A stretch of 5,869 nucleotides of DNA from Novosphingobium sp. (lineage in GTDB: Bacteria > Pseudomonadota > Alphaproteobacteria > Sphingomonadales > Sphingomonadaceae), in assembly GCA_020853995.1 (NCBI GenBank), contig JADYXV010000368.1, positions 1 through 5,869 of the forward strand, read 5' to 3'. This document shows, piece by piece, positions 1 through 5,053 of this stretch. The notes under the pieces were generated by a model. The model ran no database searches and was not told the origin of the DNA. It saw nothing but the letters and a program-made list of their open reading frames with translations. A program made the translations under genes and the position numbers. Within the stretch, counting starts at the first letter, position 1. Every line of letters begins with the position of its first letter.

Positions 1-54
1 GTTCGGTCCGAAACGTGCTCACGCTTTATAACTTCAGGGCGTTAGCCCCTAGAA

Positions 55-90
55 TTATGCTGCGAGAGCAAGTGCTTCGTTGTCGTTGGC
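55..90 (-). other. ssrA: tmRNA proteolysis-tag reading frame (ANDNEALALAA, stop)
   Basis: Starting from the resume codon GCC at 90-88, the minus strand reads A-N-D-N-E-A-L-A-L-A-A followed by TAA at 57-55. Together with the alanine charged on the tmRNA, it is added to stalled peptides. The AND-N start and the hydrophobic LAA end match the tag family recognised by ClpXP and its adaptors. An imperfect hairpin follows immediately: GGGGC (49-45) pairs with GCCCT (40-36) around a TAAC loop, and this is probably one of the structural helices downstream of the tag. Confidence 0.93.
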
Positions 91-175
91 ACTTGTGAGT
101 TGTGAGCCTATAACAGGTTACTCAGCCTGGGCAAAAACAGCGCTTTTCAACACACGTCGATCCTAGTTCGGCCCC

Positions 176-238
176 ATCAACACCCTTGCGACAACAAGGC
201 CAGATTCTGCCCGGTTGCCCGGACGAAACCTGTAGTGA
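176..238 (-). other. Intervening segment excised from the tmRNA precursor
   Basis: These 63 nt lie between the encoded CCA end of the acceptor piece and the first G of the coding piece. In known permuted tmRNAs this segment is cut out by tRNA-processing enzymes: RNase P makes the 5' end of the coding piece and 3' nucleases trim back to CCA. The segment contains a likely hairpin (CCGGGCAACCGGG, with CCGG pairing CCGG) and carries no coding sign. An open frame crossing it on the minus strand is a chance product. Confidence 0.8.
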
Positions 239-322
239 TGGTGGAGCCGCCGGGTACCGCCCCCGGGTCCGCTGTGCCTATTGCACGCCGCAGTTTATCA
301 CCATAGCCGGCCTGAACCGGCA
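239..322 (-). ncRNA. ssrA: Acceptor piece of the two-piece tmRNA
   Basis: This part becomes the smaller RNA, carrying the T arm and the CCA end. The T stem is CCGGG pairing with CCCGG, around a seven-base GGCGGTA loop that departs from the usual TTCGAAT. The 3' strand of the acceptor stem (249-243), discriminator A (242) and encoded CCA (241-239) follow. The 5' end is inferred: a GCCGG/CCGGC hairpin at 321-306 would sit at the very start of the transcript. The resulting length of about 84 nt fits acceptor RNAs known from related bacteria. Confidence 0.8.
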
Positions 323-328
323 ACGACC

Positions 329-356
329 CATATAGGGCGCTTTCGCCAAATGAAAA
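329..356 (-). promoter_or_regulatory. Candidate ssrA promoter
   Basis: On the minus strand TTTTCA (356-351) and TATATG (334-329) are 16 nt apart, each matching 4 of 6 consensus bases of a housekeeping sigma factor promoter. Transcription would begin near 322, giving an acceptor RNA of the expected length. The -35 box overlaps the T-run of the mscL terminator. The assignment rests mostly on position and is moderate at best. Confidence 0.4.
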
Positions 357-382
357 GGGGCAGGATTTCTCCCGCCCCTTTT
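353..382 (-). terminator. Rho-independent terminator downstream of mscL
   Basis: Read on the minus strand, the 30 nt fold into a 13-bp hairpin: AAAAGGGGCGGGA, a GAAA tetraloop, then TCCTGCCCCTTTT. All pairs are Watson-Crick except one G-U. The lower stem ends in the T-run, the classic intrinsic terminator shape. It lies 22 nt past the mscL stop codon and just upstream of ssrA on the same strand, so it should insulate ssrA from mscL readthrough. On the plus strand the G-U pair becomes an A-C mismatch, so the hairpin is best on the mscL strand. Confidence 0.9.
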
Positions 383-404
383 GCAACTGCTATTCCGCCA
401 AACC

Positions 405-875
405 TCAGCCCTTGGCCTTCAGCGCATCGCGGATTTCCGCCAGCAATTCGACCTCGGTTGGCCCTGCCGGTGCCGCAGGTGCTTCCTCGGCCGGCTTTTC
501 GCTCATCTTGTTGACCGCTTTGACGATCATGAAAATGATGAAGGCGACGATCACGAAATTCACGGCCTGCGTGATGAAATCGCCATAGCCGATCATGGGC
601 ACGCCCGCCGCCTTGAGATCGGCATAGGCTGAAGCATCGCCCTTAAAATCTGCTGGAACATCGCCCAACTTTACGAAATAGCGCGTAAAATCAACACCGC
701 CAGTGATCCAGCCGACGATCGGCATAATTACGCTTTCCGTAAGCGAAGTAACAATCTTGCCAAAAGCGCCGCCAATGATCACGCCAACCGCCAAGTCGAG
801 CACATTTCCACGCGCGATAAATGTCTTGAATTCGCCCAGAACGCTCACAACTTCCCCCTTAACATCGTTAACCAT
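405..875 (-). CDS. mscL: Large-conductance mechanosensitive channel MscL
   Basis: MscL is a pentameric inner-membrane channel that opens under membrane tension and releases solutes during osmotic downshock. The 156-residue product has the family signature at about residues 16-45 (EFKTFIARGNVLDLAVGVII and the following GGAFGKIV), forming the N-terminal amphipathic helix and pore-lining TM1. TM2 lies at about 98-121 (FITQAVNFVIVAFIIFMIVK). A charged, Ala/Pro-rich linker leads to the conserved C-terminal helix ELLAEIRDALK. The periplasmic loop (about 60-97) is roughly 13 residues longer than in the E. coli protein. The start at 875 was chosen because AAAGGCGG (887-880) lies 4 nt upstream and the protein then begins like other MscL proteins; the frame stays open upstream to 941 but that part has no family similarity. 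It stands alone, divergent from the lemA operon, with its own terminator. Confidence 0.97.
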   Translation of the reverse strand: MVNDVKGEVVSVLGEFKTFIARGNVLDLAVGVIIGGAFGKIVTSLTESVIMPIVGWITGGVDFTRYFVKLGDVPADFKGDASAYADLKAAGVPMIGYGDFITQAVNFVIVAFIIFMIVKAVNKMSEKPAEEAPAAPAGPTEVELLAEIRDALKAKG

Positions 876-1019
876 TAATCCGCCTTTCAATTGCCACTTC
901 ATTGCCAACGTCACAAGCCTCAATCGGTTGCACAATGCCACAGACCCTTGAAGTGCGGCCCGCTTACGCTATCTCATGCGCCATACCGGATCGCGTGTGC
1001 GGTCCATCAAAGGGGTACG
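876..1019. other. Divergent intergenic region between mscL and the lemA operon
   Basis: The 144 bp must hold the promoters for both mscL (leftward) and the lemA operon (rightward). It contains the two ribosome binding sites, at 880-887 for mscL and 1011-1015 for lemA. A possible rightward promoter lies at 948-975. I see no convincing leftward promoter and no strong palindrome. Open frames that cross this region are extensions of lemA and mscL upstream of their likely starts. Confidence 0.6.
948..975 (+). promoter_or_regulatory. Weak candidate promoter for the lemA operon
   Basis: TTGAAG (948-953) and TATCTC (970-975) are separated by 16 nt, with 4 and 3 matches to the consensus boxes. The site is about 45 nt upstream of the lemA start and is the best housekeeping-type candidate I find in the divergent region. 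The match is poor on the -10 side, so this is only a suggestion. Confidence 0.3.
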
Positions 1020-1667
1020 ATGCCGATGGCCGCCATTCGCTTCAGCACAATCGCGTTTGCAACTGTTGCCGCTGCCAGCCTTGCGGGCTGCGGCATCAAT
1101 TCTGTTCCCACGGCCGAGGAAGAAGCCAAGGCGCGCTGGGCCGATGTCGAAAGTTCGTACCAGCGCCGCGCCGATCTGATCCCCAATCTGGTCTCAACTG
1201 CCAAAGGCGCCGCCGCGTCTGAAACCACGATCCTGACCAATGTGACCAACGCGCGCGCCGCGGCGACATCGATCAACATCACCACGGATGATCTTTCCAA
1301 TCCTGCTGAATTTGAAAAATTCCAGAACGCGCAGAACCAGTTGACGCAGGCGCTGGGTCAGCTTCGCACCGTCGTGGAAAACTATCCGCAACTGCAAAGC
1401 CAGGCGCGCTTTGCCGATCTGATGGTCCAGTTGGAAGGCACCGAAAACCGCATCAACGTTTCGCGCACGCGCTATAACGAAGCGGTTCAGGCCTATAACA
1501 CCACGATCCGCACTTTCCCCGATGCCATCGGTGCCAAGCTGATTCACGGTGCAAAGCCGATGGTTCCGTTCAAGGCCGCCGCGGGTTCGGAAGTGGCCCC
1601 GACGGTGAATTTTGACATGAATGCACCAGCCGCACCGGCTCCGGCTCCGGCAGCATCGGGCAATTGA
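1020..1667 (+). CDS. lemA: LemA family lipoprotein
   Basis: LemA proteins are widespread envelope proteins with a four-helix, mostly coiled fold; their biochemical role is not established. The 215-residue product opens with a lipoprotein signal (residues 1-23) and lipobox LAGC with Cys24, so it is probably anchored by lipid to a membrane. The family signature follows: WADVESSYQRRADLIPNLV (40-58), then helices with NARAAAT, ENYPQLQSQARFADL (120-134), EGTENRINVSRTRYNEAV (139-156) and AYNTTIRTFPDAI. The tail is Ala/Pro-rich (201-215). AGGGG at 1011-1015 is 4 nt before the ATG at 1020; the ATG at 1026 is also possible and would shorten the protein by two residues. The stop is followed after 1 nt by the next start. 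Pairing with a TPM gene, as here, is common and suggests a joint envelope role. Confidence 0.93.
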   Translation: MPMAAIRFSTIAFATVAAASLAGCGINSVPTAEEEAKARWADVESSYQRRADLIPNLVSTAKGAAASETTILTNVTNARAAATSINITTDDLSNPAEFEKFQNAQNQLTQALGQLRTVVENYPQLQSQARFADLMVQLEGTENRINVSRTRYNEAVQAYNTTIRTFPDAIGAKLIHGAKPMVPFKAAAGSEVAPTVNFDMNAPAAPAPAPAASGN

Positions 1668-1668
1668 T

Positions 1669-2508
1669 ATGACCGCCCCCCCGAGGGCATGTCTGCGGGC
1701 CTTCGTTCGGGCATGCGCGGTGTTGTTGCTGGTCCTTGCAGGAACAGCACACGCCGTGATGCCGCCCAAGCCTGCCGGCCCCGTGCTGGATCAGGCGAAC
1801 ATTATTCCCGACGATCAGGAAGCTGCGCTTGTGCAGCGGCTGTCGGCGTACAATGCGCAATCCGGGCGGGCGATCGTGGTGGCCACCATTGCCTCGCTTG
1901 ATGGCGACGATATCGCCAATTATGCCAACACCTTGTTTCGCACATGGGGCATTGGCGGGCAGAGCACGGATCAGGGCCTGCTATTCCTGATTGCCCCCAA
2001 TGATCGCCGCGTGCGGATCGAGGTCGGCTACGGGCTGGAAGAATTCATGCCCGATGTTCTGGCCGGACGGATCATCGCCTCGGCCGTGACCCCGCGCTTC
2101 AAGGCGGGCGATTATCCCGGCGGCATCAGTGCCGGGGTTGACCAGATCCTTACGCAGTTAAGCCGCACCCCCGCAGACGCCAAAGCCGTGGCAGAAGCGG
2201 CGGCGGCGGCACAGCGGGACAGCGCTGAAAGCCCCGGCGGCACAATTGCCAGCGCCATCTTCTGGATCGTCCTGATTATTGTCGCCATCTCGATCTTCGG
2301 GCGGGGAGGCCGCAGGCAAGGCCAGCGCCGCAGCGGCATTGATCCCGGCATCGTATTGTGGGGCATCAGCGAAATCGCGCGCGCGGCATCGGATAGCAAT
2401 CGCGGCTCCGGTTGGGGCGGTGGTGGTTCCGATTGGGGCGGCGGCGGCGGCTTTGGCGGCTTTGGCGGCGGCGATTCCGGTGGCGGCGGCGCCTCTGGTG
2501 ATTGGTAG
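1669..2508 (+). CDS. TPM domain protein, YgcG type, with glycine-rich tail
   Basis: The 279-residue product has a signal peptide (Arg-containing n-region, hydrophobic core about 15-25, likely cleavage after AHA at 29). The TPM domain covers about 37-165, with VLDQANIIPDDQEAAL, SGRAIVVATIASL, FRTWGIG, DQGLLFLIAPNDRRVRIEVGYGLEE and GDYPGGISAGVDQI. An Ala-rich linker leads to one membrane helix (about 192-210), a basic stop (GRGGRRQGQRR), and a Gly/Trp/Ser tail ending GGGGASGDW. The TPM domain should therefore face the periplasm. TPM domains have been linked to phosphatase activity in the plant thylakoid protein TLP18.3 and to photosystem II repair; the bacterial role is unproven. The start ATG is 1 nt after the lemA stop and has no clear ribosome binding site, so translation is probably coupled. 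The family call is firm; the function is not. Confidence 0.92.
   Translation: MTAPPRACLRAFVRACAVLLLVLAGTAHAVMPPKPAGPVLDQANIIPDDQEAALVQRLSAYNAQSGRAIVVATIASLDGDDIANYANTLFRTWGIGGQSTDQGLLFLIAPNDRRVRIEVGYGLEEFMPDVLAGRIIASAVTPRFKAGDYPGGISAGVDQILTQLSRTPADAKAVAEAAAAAQRDSAESPGGTIASAIFWIVLIIVAISIFGRGGRRQGQRRSGIDPGIVLWGISEIARAASDSNRGSGWGGGGSDWGGGGGFGGFGGGDSGGGGASGDW
2407..2505 (+). repeat. Low-complexity GGC-rich segment coding a Gly/Trp tail
   Basis: Repeated GGC and GGT codons, with TGG, TTT and GAT, code for runs such as GWGGGGSDW and GGGGGFGGFGGG in the last 33 residues of the TPM protein (247-279). This kind of tail is usual at the C-terminus of YgcG-type proteins. The near-repeat nature makes it prone to length change by slippage, but the frame is intact here. 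Confidence 0.8.
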
Positions 2509-2520
2509 GCGGGACAAGTG

Positions 2521-3201
2521 ATGGCACAACCAACAATGACAGCCGCCGATCACAAGCTCGTGTCCGATGCGGTTGCAGCAGCCGAGGCACACAGCGCGGG
2601 CGAGATCGTCACCATCGTGACGCCGCGATCCGACGCCTATCGCGATGTCGCGCTGGTATGGGCTGCACTGGCCGCCTTTGCGGCGTTGTGCACGCTGGAA
2701 ATCGGCGCAAACGCAATCCTGCCGCTGATCGAGAATCTGCTCGGTCTGTGGGCGTTTGAATGGACAGCGCGAGCAGTCCTTGGTCTTGCGCTGATCGTCG
2801 CCACGCTCAAATTCCTGACCGTCTATCTCATGCTTCGGTTTACGCCGCTCGGCCTGTGGCTCACCCCTCGCCGGGTGCGCAACGCCCGCGTGCGGACCCG
2901 CGCATTGACGTGTTTTCGCGTTGGCGCAGAAAGCCGCACGTCGGGCCACACCGGCGTGCTGATTTACTTGAGCCTTGCCGAACACCGCGCCGAAATCATC
3001 GCTGATGCTGCCATTGCATCCAAGGTTGCGCCGGAAACCTGGGGCTATGCCATGAAGGCCATGCTCGATCCGTTGCGGCAGGGCCGGATGGCGCAGGGCA
3101 TGGCCGCAGCCGTCGCCGAAGTCGGCAAGGTCCTCGGCCAGCATTTCCCGCGCAGTGATGATGACACCAACGAATTGCCTGACAGGTTGATCGAAGTATG
3201 A
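2521..3201 (+). CDS. Membrane TPM domain protein with the domain split by two helices
   Basis: The 226-residue product starts like a TPM domain (AADHKLVSDAVAAAEAHSAGEIVTIV, about 8-33). Two hydrophobic segments follow, at about 42-64 (DVALVWAALAAFAALCTLEIG) and about 82-106 (WTARAVLGLALIVATLKFLTVYLML). The second half of the domain comes after them (about 118-210), with HTGVLIYLSLAEHRAEIIADAAI and a C-terminal helix containing MAAAVAEVGKVLGQHFP. With no signal peptide and two membrane helices, both domain halves would lie on the same side, probably the cytoplasm given the many Arg residues at 113-127. ATG 2521 is preferred because GGGA (2511-2514) is 6 nt upstream; a GTG directly before it (2518) would add one residue. 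It sits 12 nt after the YgcG-type gene and overlaps the next gene by 4 nt. Function is unknown. Confidence 0.85.
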   Translation: MAQPTMTAADHKLVSDAVAAAEAHSAGEIVTIVTPRSDAYRDVALVWAALAAFAALCTLEIGANAILPLIENLLGLWAFEWTARAVLGLALIVATLKFLTVYLMLRFTPLGLWLTPRRVRNARVRTRALTCFRVGAESRTSGHTGVLIYLSLAEHRAEIIADAAIASKVAPETWGYAMKAMLDPLRQGRMAQGMAAAVAEVGKVLGQHFPRSDDDTNELPDRLIEV

Positions 3202-3740
3202 GTCTGGAAGAAGAATACCGCGACCACAGCGAAGAAGTGCGCTGGGAAGGCCGCTACATCGTTGCGAAAACGCGGGGCCGGTGGGAATATGTCGGGCGCA
3301 GCCGCAATATCCGCGCGGCCGTGATCCTTGCCATCGATGAAGGCCATGTGTTGCTGGTGGAACAATTCCGCGTGCCGCTGGGCCGCCCCTGCATCGAACT
3401 GCCAGCAGGGCTTATCGGGGACGAGGCCGGTTCGGAAAACGAAGATGCCGCAATCGCCGCCGCACGCGAACTCGAAGAGGAAACAGGCTACCGTCCGGGC
3501 CGGGTGGAATCCCTTGGCGAATTTTACTCCTCGCCCGGCATGGTGACCGAAGCATTCACCCTGTTCCGCGCACTGGATCTGGAAAAGGTATCCGAAGGCG
3601 GGGGTCTTGAAGGCGAAGGCATCACCGTCCACCGCGTCGATTTGGCCAGGATCGATACCTTCATCGCGACCAAACGCGCCGAGGGGTATGCCATCGACAC
3701 ACGCATGCTGCTCTTGCTTTCACCCGGCATCCTGGGCTGA
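3198..3740 (+). CDS. NUDIX hydrolase, ADP-ribose pyrophosphatase type
   Basis: The 180-residue product probably cleaves a nucleoside diphosphate linked to another group, most likely ADP-ribose to AMP and ribose 5-phosphate, in the cytoplasm. It has the family's N-terminal strands, then VEQFRVPLGRPCIELPAGLIG (about 54-74), and the catalytic core RELEEETGY (90-98), whose Glu residues bind metal. The segment between the first Gly of the NUDIX box (71) and Arg90 is 18 residues, against 13 in the standard box, so the loop is about five residues longer. SSPGMVTEAF (111-120) resembles the PSPG motif after the box in ADP-ribose enzymes. The start overlaps the previous stop as ATGA (3198-3201), so it belongs to the lemA operon although its chemistry has no obvious link. 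The exact substrate is not certain. Confidence 0.9.
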   Translation: MSLEEEYRDHSEEVRWEGRYIVAKTRGRWEYVGRSRNIRAAVILAIDEGHVLLVEQFRVPLGRPCIELPAGLIGDEAGSENEDAAIAAARELEEETGYRPGRVESLGEFYSSPGMVTEAFTLFRALDLEKVSEGGGLEGEGITVHRVDLARIDTFIATKRAEGYAIDTRMLLLLSPGILG

Positions 3741-3866
3741 TTTCCATCACCCCATCAACGCCGTCCAAACGCAAAACCTAACCCCTGTCACAGCTTCCCC
3801 CGCGCCCTTGCGCAAGGCATGGTTGGCAACTGAACCCGCCAAGCGGGCACGGAGAGGCCATACCAG
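3741..3866. promoter_or_regulatory. Intergenic region with palindromes upstream of the oxygenase gene
   Basis: This 126-bp gap breaks the otherwise tight gene packing and probably carries the promoter of the oxygenase cluster. It holds a perfect 12-bp palindrome CCTTGCGCAAGG (3806-3817), an inverted repeat GGTT-8-AACC (3821-3836), and CCCGC-CAA-GCGGG (3835-3847) just before the ribosome binding site GGAGAGG (3851-3857, 9 nt from the ATG). None has a T-run, so they are not intrinsic terminators. I found no convincing -35/-10 pair. One or more may be operator sites for a regulator outside the window. Confidence 0.4.
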
Positions 3867-5045
3867 ATGAACAGAATTGAGCGTATCGGGAATGTCGCCG
3901 CCATCATGCGCGACTATGTCGAAAACAAGCAGACCTTCCTCACCGATACTACCATGCGCGTACCAGCCAGAAGCTATACTGATCCCGATCAGTGGAAGGC
4001 TGAAATGGAGCTGATTTTCAAGCGCGTGCCGCTGATGCTCGCCTTCACTGCCGAATTGCCCAATGCGGGTGATTACAAGGCGATGGACGCGGTTGGCATG
4101 CCGGTGCTGATCAACCGCGACAAAGAAGGCAAAGTCCGCGCGTTCCTGAACGTGTGTTCTCACCGCGCTGCGCCGGTTGCCTCCGAAGGCCACGGCAATT
4201 GCCCGCGCTTCACCTGCAAATACCACGGCTGGACATATGGCGCAGATGGCAAGCTGATCGGCGTGTCCGAAGCCAGCAAGTTCGGCGAAGTGCAGAAGTC
4301 GGAATTGGGCCTGCGCGAGTTGCCGTGTGAAGAGCGTGCAGGCATGATCTTCGTGGTGCTCACGCCCAATGCCCCGATTGATGTCGATGCCTATTTCCGC
4401 GGCTTCCTTGAAGATTTTCAGGCGCTCGATTTCGGCAACTGGACCTATATGGGCAGCCGCACGATTCACGGTGCAAACTGGAAAGTGGCCTATGACGGCT
4501 ACCTTGAAGGCTATCACTTCGCATCGCTGCACCCCGAAACCATCTTCCCGCGCACGCCATCCAATTGCATGCACTACGAAGGTTTCGGCCCGCACCAGCG
4601 CATCGGCTTTCCGCACCACCGCATTGCCGAAGCGTTGAAAGACGTGCCGCGCGATGATTGGGGCACACAGGAAAACAACGGCTTTGATTTCGTGCGGATC
4701 ATGTTCCCCAACGTATCGGCCTTCATCGCGCCCGAAATCACGCAAGTGGCGCAGCTGTTCCCTGGACCCACGCCGGGCGAAAACCGCACCGTCCTCAATT
4801 ACCTGCGCCGCGAACCGATCCGCGACGAGGAAGACCGCGCCAATGTCGAAGCGGCGATGAACTTTTTCCGCGATGTGACTTATACCGAAGATTACGTGAT
4901 CGGCCTTGAAATCCAGAAGGGTCTGGAATCAGGCGCGCATGATGAACTGATGTTTGGCCGTAACGAACGCGGCAACCAGTTCTTCCACGAATGGCTGGAC
5001 TGGTATTTGCAGGATGACAAGGACTTGCCCGAACCTGTGATGTGA
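3867..5045 (+). CDS. Rieske non-heme iron oxygenase, alpha (catalytic) subunit
   Basis: The 392-residue product belongs to the aromatic ring-hydroxylating oxygenase alpha-subunit family. These enzymes use O2 and electrons from a reductase or ferredoxin to hydroxylate, dihydroxylate or demethylate cyclic and related substrates. The Rieske [2Fe-2S] site is CSH at 97-99 and CKYH at 117-120, giving Cys97, His99, Cys117, His120 with 17 residues between the halves. The catalytic domain has NWKVAYDGYLEGYHFASLH (204-222): His217 and His222 bind mononuclear iron, with Asp342 in TEDYVIGLEIQ (340-350) as the likely third ligand. Glu214 stands where most relatives have the Asp that links the Rieske centre to iron. 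The C-terminus has the usual FHEWLDWY. GGAGAGG is 9 nt upstream of the ATG. No beta subunit, ferredoxin or reductase lies in the window. The substrate is unknown; the gene is the first of a catabolic-looking cluster. Confidence 0.93.
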   Translation: MNRIERIGNVAAIMRDYVENKQTFLTDTTMRVPARSYTDPDQWKAEMELIFKRVPLMLAFTAELPNAGDYKAMDAVGMPVLINRDKEGKVRAFLNVCSHRAAPVASEGHGNCPRFTCKYHGWTYGADGKLIGVSEASKFGEVQKSELGLRELPCEERAGMIFVVLTPNAPIDVDAYFRGFLEDFQALDFGNWTYMGSRTIHGANWKVAYDGYLEGYHFASLHPETIFPRTPSNCMHYEGFGPHQRIGFPHHRIAEALKDVPRDDWGTQENNGFDFVRIMFPNVSAFIAPEITQVAQLFPGPTPGENRTVLNYLRREPIRDEEDRANVEAAMNFFRDVTYTEDYVIGLEIQKGLESGAHDELMFGRNERGNQFFHEWLDWYLQDDKDLPEPVM

Positions 5046-5053
5046 TCAGGGCG

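Larger units (their letters stand above)
1..322 (-). ncRNA. ssrA: Circularly permuted two-piece tmRNA (alphaproteobacterial type)
   Basis: This gene makes transfer-messenger RNA, which with SmpB frees stalled ribosomes and tags the unfinished protein for proteolysis. Reading the minus strand, the 3' tRNA half comes first and ends in CCA at 239. A spacer of 63 nt (238-176) follows, then the 5' tRNA half beginning GGGGCCG at 175-169, then the tag reading frame (90-55). The acceptor stem pairs across the permutation: GGGGCCG (175-169) with CGGCTCC (249-243), followed by A242 and CCA. The third pair is G-U (173 with 245), the alanyl-tRNA synthetase identity element. The long helix P2 is supported by CGCTGT (142-137) pairing with ACAGCG (275-270). 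This order is the known alphaproteobacterial permutation, in which the spacer is removed to leave two RNAs. The 5' end is inferred from a possible promoter at 329-356. The 3' end is not resolved and may lie beyond the left edge. Identity is very secure; the ends are not. Confidence 0.95.

Noticed and set aside
177..386. Minus-strand open frame of 69 codons
   Set aside because: It runs through the acceptor piece and spacer of the tmRNA gene and the mscL terminator; no protein family features and no ribosome binding site.
876..941. Upstream extension of mscL (22 extra residues from an ATG at 941)
   Set aside because: The extension is unlike MscL N-termini, whereas the ATG at 875 has a good ribosome binding site and gives the usual family start.
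891..1019. Upstream extension of the LemA protein (43 extra residues)
   Set aside because: It would place the lipoprotein signal inside the protein; the ATG at 1020 has an AGGGG site and gives a normal signal sequence.
2407..2505. GGC-rich repeats as a possible CRISPR or regulatory tandem array
   Set aside because: They are in frame, vary in spacing, and code for the usual glycine-rich tail of YgcG-type proteins.
2158..3144. Long minus-strand open frame (328 codons) opposite the TPM genes
   Set aside because: It is antisense to two well-supported genes, has a composition typical of shadow frames in high-GC DNA, and shows no recognisable domain.
3741..3866. Intrinsic terminator after the NUDIX gene
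   Set aside because: The hairpins in this gap lack a T-run and sit near the next gene's start rather than the previous stop.
3747..4745. Long minus-strand open frame (332 codons) opposite the Rieske gene
   Set aside because: The opposite strand carries all Rieske and iron-site motifs; the antisense product has no domain features.
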